A stretch of DNA of 64,000 nt from Fundidesulfovibrio soli (lineage in GTDB: Bacteria; Desulfobacterota; Desulfovibrionia; Desulfovibrionales; Desulfovibrionaceae): the NCBI RefSeq assembly GCF_022808695.1, contig NZ_JAKZKW010000005.1:1-64000 (forward strand), in the 5' to 3' direction. The notes below the pieces were generated by a model, which was given only the letters and a program-made list of their open reading frames with translations, had not been told where the DNA came from and searched no databases. Below, piece by piece: positions 1-8,391 of this stretch. Position 1 is the first letter of the stretch; every line of letters begins with the position of its first letter. The position numbers and the translations under genes were made by a program.

Positions 1-1
1 C

Positions 2-42
2 GGGGGCCATTCGATATTCTTCAAATATATCGGATGGCCCCC
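2..42. repeat. Hairpin downstream of cobS
   Basis: Inverted repeat with 9-bp perfect outer arms (GGGGGCCAT at 2-10, ATGGCCCCC at 34-42) and an AT-rich inner part. It lies 3' of the minus-strand cobS gene, so it may act as a terminator, but no T-run is visible inside the window. Its loop (12-27) is the exact reverse complement of 16 bases in the loop of another hairpin at 23972-23987, suggesting a shared repeat family. Confidence 0.5.
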
Positions 43-119
43 GCCAGCGGAGCGCCCCAAGGAGGCTACAATAAGCGAAATATTCAATATCCAGGCCGGA
101 TCAGGCCGACCAAGCCGGA

Positions 120-848
120 TCAAACCAGCGCGGCCAGCGCCCCCAACAGTTCCCCAGCCACGATGGCCGCGCCCATGAAATCCCCGTTGAACCCGCACTG
201 CTTGCGGGAAAGCGCGCTCATCCTCCAGAGCAGCACGCCGCAGAGCGGGGCGGCGATCAGCACAGTGCGCCAGCCGTCCAGCAGCAGCCCAGCCGCCAGG
301 GCCTGGGCCGCAACGCACCCGGCGACGGCGGTCGTGGCCCCGGGAGCGAACAGCGACGCCAATCCGGGCCGCACCCGGTTCCGGTTCGCGGCCAGGGCGA
401 GCACTGACAACGCCCGGCCCAGCACGAAGCACCAGGCGATGGCCCCGAACCGTCCCTGCCGGGCCAGTTCCCCGAAGGCCAGCACCTGCCCGCCCAGGCC
501 CATCAGCAGCCCCAGCACCCCGAAGGGGCCGGCGCGGCTGTCTTTCATGATGTTCCAGAAGCGTTCGCCCACAGCCCCGCTGCCCCAGGCGTCGGCCACG
601 TCGGCCAGGCCGTCAGCGTGCAGGCCGCGCGTGAGCCAGAGGCTCAAACCCACGGCCAGCCAGCCCAGGATCAAGGGGTACCCGGCGAACAGCCCGAGCG
701 CGCCGGGAGCGGCGGCCGGCAGCCCGACCGCAAGCCCTACGACAGGGAACCAGGGCAGGGTGCGCGCGAACTCGCCTTCGGCCAGGATGCGCGGTCTGCC
801 CAGGCGCGTCAGGAAGGAGAGGCTGGCCCCGAAGAGTCCCAGGCTCAC
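120..848 (-). CDS. cobS: Adenosylcobinamide-GDP ribazoletransferase (cobalamin synthase)
   Basis: CobS is a membrane enzyme that joins adenosylcobinamide-GDP and alpha-ribazole to make adenosylcobalamin (phosphate), the last assembly step of B12. The 242-residue protein has the usual length, several hydrophobic helices and the family motif HADGLADVADAWGS at about residues 77-90, a variant of the metal-binding HxDGLADxxD signature. The GTG start at 848 overlaps the TGA of the upstream gene (GTGA), so the two are probably translationally coupled. A longer in-frame extension upstream was rejected because it runs opposite the real upstream gene. Other cobalamin genes lie far away in the window. 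Confidence 0.9.
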   Translation of the reverse strand: MSLGLFGASLSFLTRLGRPRILAEGEFARTLPWFPVVGLAVGLPAAAPGALGLFAGYPLILGWLAVGLSLWLTRGLHADGLADVADAWGSGAVGERFWNIMKDSRAGPFGVLGLLMGLGGQVLAFGELARQGRFGAIAWCFVLGRALSVLALAANRNRVRPGLASLFAPGATTAVAGCVAAQALAAGLLLDGWRTVLIAAPLCGVLLWRMSALSRKQCGFNGDFMGAAIVAGELLGALAALV

Positions 849-1645
849 GATATCCCGCCGGAATCGAAATGGAGGTTCAGGGTGTCGCCCAAGCTCAGGT
901 TCAGGCGTTCGGCCGCGCTGGCCTGCCCCATGGCCAGCTCCATGACCCCCTGGCTCCCGGCGATGAAGCCCACCTCTCCGGGATTGAGCGATGCGTAGGT
1001 TGTGGCCAGCCTGAAGGCCGGACCGTTCCCCATGCGCAGCGTCCTGGTGGATGCGAGCTTCTCTTCCCATGTGGCGATGTCCATGTTCAGCAGGCAGTTG
1101 CCGAAGCGGTCCACATGGGCCACGTGGGCCATCGCCCCGTAAGGCGTGGCCTTGGCCTGCGCGTTGTCCAGCCGGACGAGGCCCGCCGGGTCGATGGCCT
1201 GGGCCAGCACGTCCGGGGCCGCCCCAAGGGCCAGCCGAACGGCCAGGGGGGCGAAGATGTCGCGGCCGTGGAAGGTGCAGGAGGCGCGCGGGAAATGCGA
1301 CATGTCCACCGAGTGGGCGCGGCATGACGGCGATGCATCCAGCATCATGGTCAGCAGGCCATTGTCCGGTGCCAGGAAGAAGCGGTCAAGGGCTTCCAGG
1401 ATGACGATGCGCCGGTCACCGCCCACACCAGGGTCCACCACGTTCACGAACACGGTGCCGGGCGGGAAGTGGGCGTAGCTGGCCCTCAGGATGAAACCGG
1501 CCTGGAGCGTGTTGTAGGGGGCGACGTGGTGGCACAGGTCCACCACGGGCACGCACGGCCCGTGCATGGCCAGCGCACCCTTCATCTGGCCCACGTAGGG
1601 GTCTTCCAGGCCGAAGTCGGTCAGCAGCGCGACGTGACGGTGCAT
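845..1645 (-). CDS. SAM hydroxide adenosyltransferase (DUF62 family)
   Basis: The 266-residue protein matches the SAM hydrolase/fluorinase-chlorinase superfamily. It has an N-terminal TDFGLEDPYVGQMKG motif (residues 9-23), VDPGVGGDRR near 70-80, and a C-terminal half with DRFGN and NPGEVGFIAGSQGVMELA. Non-halogenating members split S-adenosylmethionine to adenosine and methionine using water; the physiological role is poorly understood. A good GGAGG ribosome site (AGGAGGCACC) precedes the ATG. It overlaps the start of cobS by 4 nt, an unusual pairing that may couple adenosine/SAM turnover to B12 assembly, though that link is inference. Confidence 0.88.
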   Translation of the reverse strand: MHRHVALLTDFGLEDPYVGQMKGALAMHGPCVPVVDLCHHVAPYNTLQAGFILRASYAHFPPGTVFVNVVDPGVGGDRRIVILEALDRFFLAPDNGLLTMMLDASPSCRAHSVDMSHFPRASCTFHGRDIFAPLAVRLALGAAPDVLAQAIDPAGLVRLDNAQAKATPYGAMAHVAHVDRFGNCLLNMDIATWEEKLASTRTLRMGNGPAFRLATTYASLNPGEVGFIAGSQGVMELAMGQASAAERLNLSLGDTLNLHFDSGGIS

Positions 1646-1768
1646 GGTGCCTCCTCAATGAGCGAGTCTCGGCTGGGACGCCGGGCGATGATGGGGAGAT
1701 AGCCGAAAACGAGGAAAATGTGCTCGAGAAAATCAGGCCTGAAAATTGAGGGACCCGTTGGAACGACG

Positions 1769-2413
1769 CTATTCTTTTTCGGCCTTGTCCAGGGTCAGGT
1801 TGAAGGCCACGGCGTAGAGGTGGTGGAAGAAATCGACGTATTCCACGTGGATGTCATCGGGCAGGGTCAGGCGGGCCGGAGCGAAGTTGATGATGCCCCG
1901 AACGCCCGCGTCCGCCAGGTAGTTTGCGGCGCGCTGGGCGCGCTCGGGCGGGGTGGTGATCAGCCCGATCTCGATGTCGAGCTCCTCAACCTTCTCCTTG
2001 AGCCGTCTGGAGCAGATGACCTCCAGCCCGGAGACCTCCTCGCCGATCTTGAAGGGGTCACAGTCGAAGGCGCCCACGATGTGGAAGCCCCTGCGCGGGA
2101 AGTCCTGATGGCGCAAGAGGGCCTTGCCCAGGTTGCCCACGCCCACCAGGGCGGCCTTCCAGACCCGGTCAACGCCCAGGGCCTGCTTGATGGAGGAGAT
2201 GAGATCCTGGACGAAATAGCCCACCCCGCGGACGCCGAACTCGCCGAAGTAGGCGAGATCCTTGCGAATCTGGGAAGGGTTCACGTTGCACGCCTTGGCC
2301 AGGGTCTCGGAGGAGACGACCTCCGATCCCTCCCGGCGGAAGGTCTCCAGCACCTGGACGTAGAGGGCCAGTCGCTGGATTGTGGCGCGCGGTATGTGTT
2401 CGCTCTTCACCAT
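1769..2413 (-). CDS. rex: Redox-sensing transcriptional repressor Rex
   Basis: Rex is a dimeric repressor that senses the NADH/NAD+ ratio. The 214-residue protein has the N-terminal winged helix (CNVNPSQIRKDLAYFGEFG, 42-60) and a C-terminal Rossmann fold with GVGNLG at 91-96, followed by an acidic/Asp-containing strand end (AFDCD) and the domain-swapped C-terminal helix. It lies directly downstream of the Fo genes atpB-atpE, as in Desulfovibrio vulgaris. A strong hairpin terminator separates it from atpE, so it is probably expressed separately or by readthrough. A Rex-type operator lies upstream of the atp operon. Confidence 0.95.
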   Translation of the reverse strand: MVKSEHIPRATIQRLALYVQVLETFRREGSEVVSSETLAKACNVNPSQIRKDLAYFGEFGVRGVGYFVQDLISSIKQALGVDRVWKAALVGVGNLGKALLRHQDFPRRGFHIVGAFDCDPFKIGEEVSGLEVICSRRLKEKVEELDIEIGLITTPPERAQRAANYLADAGVRGIINFAPARLTLPDDIHVEYVDFFHHLYAVAFNLTLDKAEKE

Positions 2414-2441
2414 ATGGGCAGTTGGGGGGATCGGGTGGAAG

Positions 2442-2474
2442 AAAAAACCGGGAGGTCCCAGCGGGACCTCCCGG
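2442..2474 (-). terminator. Rho-independent terminator of the atp (Fo) operon
   Basis: A perfect 12-bp stem (CCGGGAGGTCCC / GGGACCTCCCGG) with a 3-nt loop is followed, reading the minus strand, by six T residues. It sits just after atpE and before rex. Confidence 0.9.
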
Positions 2475-2488
2475 CGAACATGTCGTGA

Positions 2489-2842
<354 letters not shown>

Positions 2843-2864
2843 TCAAATGACCATTTCCCCCGGT

Positions 2865-3551
2865 TTAGTGGGCGTGTTCGAAAGCTCCCTTCAGGTAGAT
2901 CAGGGTCAGCATGAAGAACACGAAGGCCTGGATGAAGTCGGCAAGCGTGAACAGGAAGTAGATGGGCAGCGTGGCGGCGATGGGCGCCAGCATGAACAGC
3001 AGCATCAGAACCAGTTCTTCGCCGCGGACGTTGCCGAAGAGTCGCAGGGTGAGCGACAGCGGCCTGGCCAGGTGGCTCATGAATTCGAGGATGAGCATCA
3101 TGGGAGCCAGCGCGGGCATGGGGCCCATGAAGTGCTTGATGTAGCCGGGGCCCCAGTTCCTGATGCCCCAGTAGTTGTAGTAGACGAACACGAACACGGC
3201 CATGGCCGCGTTGGTGTTGATGGCGTTGGTGGCCGAGTCGAAGCCCGGGACCAGGCCCATGAAGTTACAGGTCAGGATGAACATGAAGATGCCGGCCAGA
3301 ACCGGGAATACGCGGCGGCCGTCTTCACCCATGGTCTCCACGGTGAAGTTTTCCAGCCCTCCGATCATGTACTCGAAGAAGTTCTGAAGCCCGCCGGGCA
3401 CCATCTGCAGCCTGGAAGAAGTGATAAGGCCCAGGGTGATGAGCAAGGCCATGGCCAACCAGGCGAAGAGAACCTCGTTGGGGATGTTCAGCCCCGCACC
3501 TTTGGCCGCCATTTCCAAAAACAATACCGGATGTTCCAATCCGCCAGCCAT
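2865..3551 (-). CDS. atpB: ATP synthase Fo subunit a
   Basis: Stator subunit a provides the ion half-channels next to the c ring. The 228-residue protein has five to six hydrophobic helices and the essential arginine R170 in SLTLRLFGN, with the downstream EELVLMLLF and ADFIQAFVFFMLTLIYL segments typical of the last two helices. It lies 55 bp before atpE and 4 bp after atpI in one operon. The F1 subunits are not in this window, so the ATP synthase genes are split between at least two loci, as is usual in Desulfovibrio. Confidence 0.95.
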   Translation of the reverse strand: MAGGLEHPVLFLEMAAKGAGLNIPNEVLFAWLAMALLITLGLITSSRLQMVPGGLQNFFEYMIGGLENFTVETMGEDGRRVFPVLAGIFMFILTCNFMGLVPGFDSATNAINTNAAMAVFVFVYYNYWGIRNWGPGYIKHFMGPMPALAPMMLILEFMSHLARPLSLTLRLFGNVRGEELVLMLLFMLAPIAATLPIYFLFTLADFIQAFVFFMLTLIYLKGAFEHAH

Positions 3552-3555
3552 AGCC

Positions 3556-3975
3556 CTAGGCCTCCTTCGCGCTGTTAGACCTGGCCCTTTTACGGGCCCC
3601 CCACACCAGAATGGTCACCATCACAGTGATCGTCCCCGCCACGATGGCCCACACAGGCCACCCCGCCTCGACGATCATCGCATAAAGCCCCGCCCCGGTG
3701 ACGCCGAGGCGCACGAAAAACCTGAAGAACGCTCCGCCCGCGGCTCCCGCCGCGTTGCTCATCACGTTCTGGGCGTACTTGACCAGCCACCAGAAGTTCA
3801 CCGTGATGAGCGCCGCACCGCCCATGAAGGCCCATCCCCAGTCCGACAGCTCGGAGATGGACACCGCCGCGAGGCTCAGCCCCGTGGCAATGGCGATCTG
3901 CATCCGCACCAGTTCGCGGCCTTCCGCGTGGTGGAACCCGGCCCGCTCCAGAAGAGAATCGAGGCGCTCACGCAT
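3556..3975 (-). CDS. atpI: ATP synthase subunit I (AtpI-like)
   Basis: A 139-residue, four-helix membrane protein in the usual AtpI position immediately before atpB. AtpI-family proteins assist assembly of the c ring. Visible segments are a hydrophilic N terminus (1-22), then helices around 26-43, 48-66, 83-101 and 106-124, ending in a basic tail (ARKRARSNSAKEA). Its start overlaps the end of the preceding atpZ-like gene by 8 nt, consistent with cotranslation. Assignment rests on size, topology and context rather than on a catalytic motif. Confidence 0.75.
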   Translation of the reverse strand: MRERLDSLLERAGFHHAEGRELVRMQIAIATGLSLAAVSISELSDWGWAFMGGAALITVNFWWLVKYAQNVMSNAAGAAGGAFFRFFVRLGVTGAGLYAMIVEAGWPVWAIVAGTITVMVTILVWGARKRARSNSAKEA

Positions 3976-4318
3976 CCTTCTTCCCTCCGGGCTTCTCCTC
4001 CGGGGCCACCTCTGGCTTGGCGGCGTCCGCCTGGGACTTGTCCTGGGTTGTATCCTGCCCCGCGTCCTTAACGGAATGCGGGCCGCCCAGGGACTGAGAG
4101 CGGGTGATCTTCATGGCCTGCAGGTACATGTCGCGGAAGCCCGCCACGATGCCCAGCAGCAGCCAGACGATCAACCCCCAGGGCGCGGTGTTCAGCCACT
4201 TGTCGAAATAGTAGCCGATCACCAGGCCGACCACCGTGTGGGCGACGAAGTTCGTGCCCATCATGGCGGCTTTCTCGATGCCGTCCCAGTTAGACTTGTC
4301 TCGTTTTTTAAGGATCAT
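3968..4318 (-). CDS. AtpZ/AtpI-family protein, first gene of the Fo operon
   Basis: A 116-residue protein with a short charged N terminus, two transmembrane helices (about 19-38 and 46-65) and a hydrophilic, Pro/Lys/Asp-rich C tail. The pattern GTNFVAHTVVGLVIGYYFDKWL followed by a second helix with GFRDMY is typical of the small two-helix AtpZ/AtpQ group (PF09527-like) encoded ahead of atp genes, thought to help Mg2+/Ca2+ uptake or Fo assembly. The ATG at 4318 has a purine-rich site (AGAGG) upstream. An in-frame ATG at 4375 would add 19 residues that do not look like the family and lacks a ribosome site. Confidence 0.7.
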   Translation of the reverse strand: MILKKRDKSNWDGIEKAAMMGTNFVAHTVVGLVIGYYFDKWLNTAPWGLIVWLLLGIVAGFRDMYLQAMKITRSQSLGGPHSVKDAGQDTTQDKSQADAAKPEVAPEEKPGGKKDA

Positions 4319-4367
4319 CCGGGCCTCTCGCGTGCCTCTCGGAGGCGTTCCCGTGCGGCCCCGGAAC

Positions 4368-4385
4368 TCGTGCATTGCTTCACAA
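4368..4385. promoter_or_regulatory. Weak Rex-operator-like palindrome
   Basis: TCGTGC-N6-TCACAA fits the TTGTGA-N6-TCACAA Rex pattern with two mismatches in one half. It lies about 50 bp before the atpZ start, where a repressor could block transcription. By itself the match is weak. Confidence 0.3.
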
Positions 4386-4514
4386 GTCCGGCTGGCCTAC
4401 CACAAGGGCGCTCTTTACGTCAACGCGCCAAAGGGTTCACGCTGGTTTTTTTCAGGATTTTTTTTGGGTATGCCCCGTGGGCGGGCGGGGTCCGCCTCAT
4501 GGGCGCGCCGCTGC

Positions 4515-4532
4515 TTGTGCAATTTGTAACAA
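4515..4532. promoter_or_regulatory. Candidate Rex operator upstream of the atp operon
   Basis: TTGTGCAATTTGTAACAA fits the Rex consensus TTGT(G/T)A-N6-T(A/C)ACAA, with the TTGT and ACAA half-site cores intact at the correct spacing. It is AT-rich in an otherwise very GC-rich gap and lies about 200 bp upstream of atpZ, two genes away from rex itself. Binding is inferred. Confidence 0.5.
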
Positions 4533-4690
4533 GTCGTCCCGGCCCTCACCGGCCCCGTGGAACGTCAGGCGCCCTCCCTGAGTACCCCAGCTCCGGCAAA
4601 AAGAAAATCGGGAACTGCTCCGGGCGCGCCCGTGCGATCCCGCTCCTCCCGGCCCTTTTCAAAACCTGCCGGGCGTGGCACTGACCCGGC

Positions 4691-7600
4691 GTGACAAGCG
4701 CACGCCCCAGCCCCCCGCACCGCTCCGTCCCCGGGTCGCCCCCGGGCTCGTTGTGGGGCCTCCTCGCCGCCTGCTGCCTGGTGGCGGGCCTGTTCGTGGT
4801 TTCGTACCGGGGCCTGCTCTTCGAGCCGGGTTACGTCTACCAGAACTGGGACCAGACCATCCCCCCCTATCCCACGCAGTTGGAGGCCTACGGCTCCATC
4901 TCCAAGGACGCCTGGTCCTCCGTGTTCGAGCTGGGCTCCCCGGCCACGTTCAACGGCATCTACTGGGCCTTCGACGCCCTCATGCGCCGGGGCCTCTCCT
5001 TCCTGGGCGGCGCGGCCCTGGCCCGCTTGCACTTCCTGCTCTACGCCCTGGCCGGGGCGGCCGGATACTGGCTGCTCTGCCGCAGGCTCGGGCTCGGGCT
5101 CGTGTCCAGCCTCGCGGTATGCCTGCTCAGCCAGTTCAACCCGCGCACATACACCATGGCCATCTCGGGCCACGGCTTCGAGATCGGCTTCGCCCTGGCC
5201 CTGGCCCCCTGGGCCGTCTACTTCGCGGAGCGGGCCGCCTCCGCAAGAGGCCCGGCCTTCTGGGCCTGGGCCCTGGGCTGCGGCATGGCCGGGGCGCTGG
5301 GGTTTTCGGCCTCGCCCATAGGCATCGTGCTCACGGCCGCGTTCCTGCTGGTCTGGGCGGTCGCCGCCGTGATCGCGGCGCGCGGGGCGCGGCCCCTGGC
5401 CGTGCTGGCCGTGGCCGGGTGCGTGGTGCTCGGGGCCCAGGCCCACTGGCTGCTGCCCGCCGCCGCCACCGGCTCGGCCGGGGCCAAGTACAACCAGCGC
5501 ATGGAGGACGTGCGCGCCCACTACCTCCATCTCTATAAGGACTTCTCCGCCCCGCCCCGCATGGCCATGATCGGACACACCGACAACCTGGGCATGGGCA
5601 CGGAGCAGGCCTACCCAGTGGAAGGCGCGTTCCGCGAGCCCTGGATCGTCTCGGCCTTCGCCCTGCTGGGCCTGGCCCTGCTGGGTCTCATGGCCCCGGT
5701 GAGGCCGCGCTCGCTCAAGTGGTTCGGGGCGTTGTGCCTGCTGGGCGGGTTCTGGATGCTCTCCGGCGTGCAGACCTGGCCCGGCCGCATCCTCTATGAA
5801 GGGCTGCTGGCCCGGGTGCAGATGGTCTTCTTCCTCATGGCCCGGCCCATGCGCTGGCTGCCGCTCTACCAGGCGGGCCTGGCGCTCATGGTGGGCCTGG
5901 GGCTGGAGGCGGTGCGCCGGCGATCCTTCTGGCGGGATTACCGCTGGCCCGGCGTTCTGGCCGGGCTGCTGGCCGCCTCGGCCGCCGGAGTCTACCTCTG
6001 GCCCTGGTGGAGCGGGGCGCTCACCGTGCCGCGCAACGCCACCACCCAGACCATGTCGCTCATGCTCCAGCACCTGCCAGGCGAGGAGCGCGAGCTGGTG
6101 CGGGCGCTCCACGACGACCCTGGGTTCTACCGCATCACGGTGCTGCCCACCGTGGCAGGGCCCACCGGCGACGTGCCCGCGCCGCCCGCCACCTCGCTCA
6201 CCCGCAACTTCGGCCTGCTGGGCAAGGACAGCCTGATCGGCCCCACCTTCGTGGGCCAGCCATTCGGGCGCTTCCTGCTCTCCATGGTCAACCGGCCCGA
6301 GCCGCTCACGGACTCCTTCGGGCGTCTGCTGGGCCTGGGCGCGGTGCGCCGCGTGGTCTACGACGCGGCGGTTCCGGCGCTCAGCTACTCCGATTTCGGC
6401 TGGATGCCCCGCGTGAAGCGCGGCCCCGAGACGCTGTCCGATCCGGGCGACAGCCTGCCCCGTTTCCTGGCGGCCCAGCGCGACCTGCGCCCGGACCCGC
6501 AGTGGAGCCGCGGCCCGTTCACGGTGCTGGACAATGCCGGGTACCTGCCGCGCCTGCGCACCGCCCGCACCCTGGCCCTGGCCTCCGGGGGCGCGCCCCT
6601 GCTGGCGGGCCTGGCCGAGCTGCCCGGGGATCTTTTCGCCGCCGAGGCCCAGGTTTTCGGAACCGATGCGGAGGGAGAGACCCTGGCGGGCCTGGGCGAC
6701 GCTTCGGGCGGCCTGCGCTCCTGGGGCGCATCCTGGCCGGAGCTGCTGCTGCCCTGGCTGCCCGCCGGCTCCTGGATTCCCGCCGCGTCCGCCGGCCGCG
6801 CCCTGCCCCCGGGCTGGGCCTCCCTGGCCGAGCGCTGGGACCGGCACATCTGGTTCGAGGGCTCGCCGCTCAACGGGGCCGCGCTGGTGAGCGACGGCCC
6901 TGCCCGCCTTGAGGTGCCCCTGCCCAAGGGCGGCGCCCTGCGCCTGCTGGCCCGGGTGGCCGCCGTGCCCGGCCAGTGGGGACCCTCCGCAAGCCTGGAC
7001 GGCCGCGAGCTGCGCCCGGCGGACAGGCCCGAGCTGCTGGACCGGGGCTGGCGCTGGGTCGACCTGGGCCTCGCCCCTGAATCCGGGGGCACGCTGGTTT
7101 TCGAGTCACCCGGGCGCGGGGCCGTGGTCTCCGGGGTTTTGGCCGTGCCCGAGGCCGTCCTGGGCGAGGCGCGCGCCGCCATGGACGCCGCCTTCCCGCC
7201 CGCGCGCGGCTCGCTGGCCCTGTTCGGGGCCGCGTCCTGCGCGCTGCCCGGTTCCCATCTGGCGGCCGACTCCTGGGACGAGCCCCTGCTGGCCGAGCTG
7301 CCCGGTATCTCCCTGGCCACCGCGAACCTGCGCCAGGAGTCCGTGGACGGCGCGGGCGCGGGTATGCTGGCCGCCGAAGGATCGGACGTCGGCGTGGCCG
7401 AATTCGCCGTGGAGCTGCCCCGGCCCGCCTCCGGTTTCGAGCTGGAATGTTACCCGCGCCTGTTCGGGGACCCGGAGGGCGTCTCCTTCGTGCGGGCCGA
7501 GTGGTCCGTGGACGGCGGCCCCTACCGCCCGCTGTTCGAGCTGGCCGGGGGCATGGGCAACGCCTGGGAGGACGTCTACGGCCGCCGCATGCGCTCCGAC

Positions 7601-8305
7601 GTGCAGGCCGCCTGCCGCACGGTGCGCATCCGCGTGAGCATGCGCCAGGCCCAGCTGCACTCCCTGGCCAACTCTCCCAACACGCCCATGCGGCTGCGCC
7701 TCAAGGCCCAAAGCCCTGTCGGCCCGGTCTGCATGGGCCAGGGCGTGGCCCTGCCCGCAGCCTTCGAGGCGTCTCCCCCGCGCCCTGGCCAGTACCGCGC
7801 CAGCGCGCGCATTCTCGGCCCCCAAGGCCCTCACTGGCGCGACCTCGGCCCGGTGGACGCCGGGCCGGACGCCCCCGCGCGACTGACCGTGCAGGGTGCG
7901 CCGGGCGGGCCGGACGAAGCCTGCGATCTGATCGTGCTGCGCCAGGGGCCGGAGGAACTCCACGAGCCGACGCCGCCCCTGGCCCTGGAGCGCGTGGACC
8001 AGGCCCACTACAAGGCCGTGGCCCCGCAGGCGTCCGGGCGGGTGCTGCTCTTCTCGGAGAGCCACAACCCGAACTGGCGGGCGGACGAGCGCGCCCCCAT
8101 CAAGGCCTACGGGTTCATGAACGCCTATCTCTCGCCCGCGGAAACCGGCTGGCAGGGGCCTGTGGACGTGCTCTACGCGCCGCAGCGCCTGCGCTCCCTG
8201 GGTGAGCGCGTCACCCTGGCGGTCTGGGCGCTGGCCGGGTCGGCTTGCCTCGGGCTGGCCGCATGGGCCGTGCCGCGCGGGCGGCGCAAAAAACGAACCC
8301 CTTGA
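4691..8305 (+). CDS. Large multi-spanning membrane protein, GT-C/YfhO-like
   Basis: The 1204-residue protein starts with a transmembrane helix (about 20-42) followed by a short loop containing NWDQT, then about ten further hydrophobic helices up to roughly residue 440. The rest is mainly a hydrophilic, probably periplasmic region of about 700 residues, closed by one C-terminal helix (about 1170-1192) and a basic tail. One early acidic loop after helix 1 plus a big extracytoplasmic domain is the layout of GT-C polyprenyl-sugar glycosyltransferases and YfhO-like proteins. It is followed by two GT4 genes, supporting a cell-surface glycan role. The start is a GTG with no clear ribosome site, so the N terminus is uncertain. 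No specific substrate can be named. Confidence 0.7.
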   Translation: MTSARPSPPHRSVPGSPPGSLWGLLAACCLVAGLFVVSYRGLLFEPGYVYQNWDQTIPPYPTQLEAYGSISKDAWSSVFELGSPATFNGIYWAFDALMRRGLSFLGGAALARLHFLLYALAGAAGYWLLCRRLGLGLVSSLAVCLLSQFNPRTYTMAISGHGFEIGFALALAPWAVYFAERAASARGPAFWAWALGCGMAGALGFSASPIGIVLTAAFLLVWAVAAVIAARGARPLAVLAVAGCVVLGAQAHWLLPAAATGSAGAKYNQRMEDVRAHYLHLYKDFSAPPRMAMIGHTDNLGMGTEQAYPVEGAFREPWIVSAFALLGLALLGLMAPVRPRSLKWFGALCLLGGFWMLSGVQTWPGRILYEGLLARVQMVFFLMARPMRWLPLYQAGLALMVGLGLEAVRRRSFWRDYRWPGVLAGLLAASAAGVYLWPWWSGALTVPRNATTQTMSLMLQHLPGEERELVRALHDDPGFYRITVLPTVAGPTGDVPAPPATSLTRNFGLLGKDSLIGPTFVGQPFGRFLLSMVNRPEPLTDSFGRLLGLGAVRRVVYDAAVPALSYSDFGWMPRVKRGPETLSDPGDSLPRFLAAQRDLRPDPQWSRGPFTVLDNAGYLPRLRTARTLALASGGAPLLAGLAELPGDLFAAEAQVFGTDAEGETLAGLGDASGGLRSWGASWPELLLPWLPAGSWIPAASAGRALPPGWASLAERWDRHIWFEGSPLNGAALVSDGPARLEVPLPKGGALRLLARVAAVPGQWGPSASLDGRELRPADRPELLDRGWRWVDLGLAPESGGTLVFESPGRGAVVSGVLAVPEAVLGEARAAMDAAFPPARGSLALFGAASCALPGSHLAADSWDEPLLAELPGISLATANLRQESVDGAGAGMLAAEGSDVGVAEFAVELPRPASGFELECYPRLFGDPEGVSFVRAEWSVDGGPYRPLFELAGGMGNAWEDVYGRRMRSDVQAACRTVRIRVSMRQAQLHSLANSPNTPMRLRLKAQSPVGPVCMGQGVALPAAFEASPPRPGQYRASARILGPQGPHWRDLGPVDAGPDAPARLTVQGAPGGPDEACDLIVLRQGPEELHEPTPPLALERVDQAHYKAVAPQASGRVLLFSESHNPNWRADERAPIKAYGFMNAYLSPAETGWQGPVDVLYAPQRLRSLGERVTLAVWALAGSACLGLAAWAVPRGRRKKRTP

Positions 8306-8391
8306 CGCCGGGGCGCAATCCGGCGAACGTCCCCCGCGCGCCAAGGCGCGCCGCCGCACATAATCCTGGTTGAAACGGACGAGACCCCACG

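Larger units (their letters stand above)
4319..4690. other. Divergent control region between the atp operon and a membrane glycosyltransferase-like gene
   Basis: This gene-free stretch separates minus-strand atpZ from the plus-strand gene at 4691. It contains T-rich tracts around 4446-4468 and two sequences resembling Rex operators, listed separately. I could not pick out a convincing -35/-10 pair for either direction. Confidence 0.5.

Noticed and set aside
4565-6847. A 760-codon open frame on the minus strand
   Set aside because: It lies opposite the large membrane protein gene and is an effect of very high GC at codon third positions; the translation is Gly/Gln/Arg-rich without any domain.
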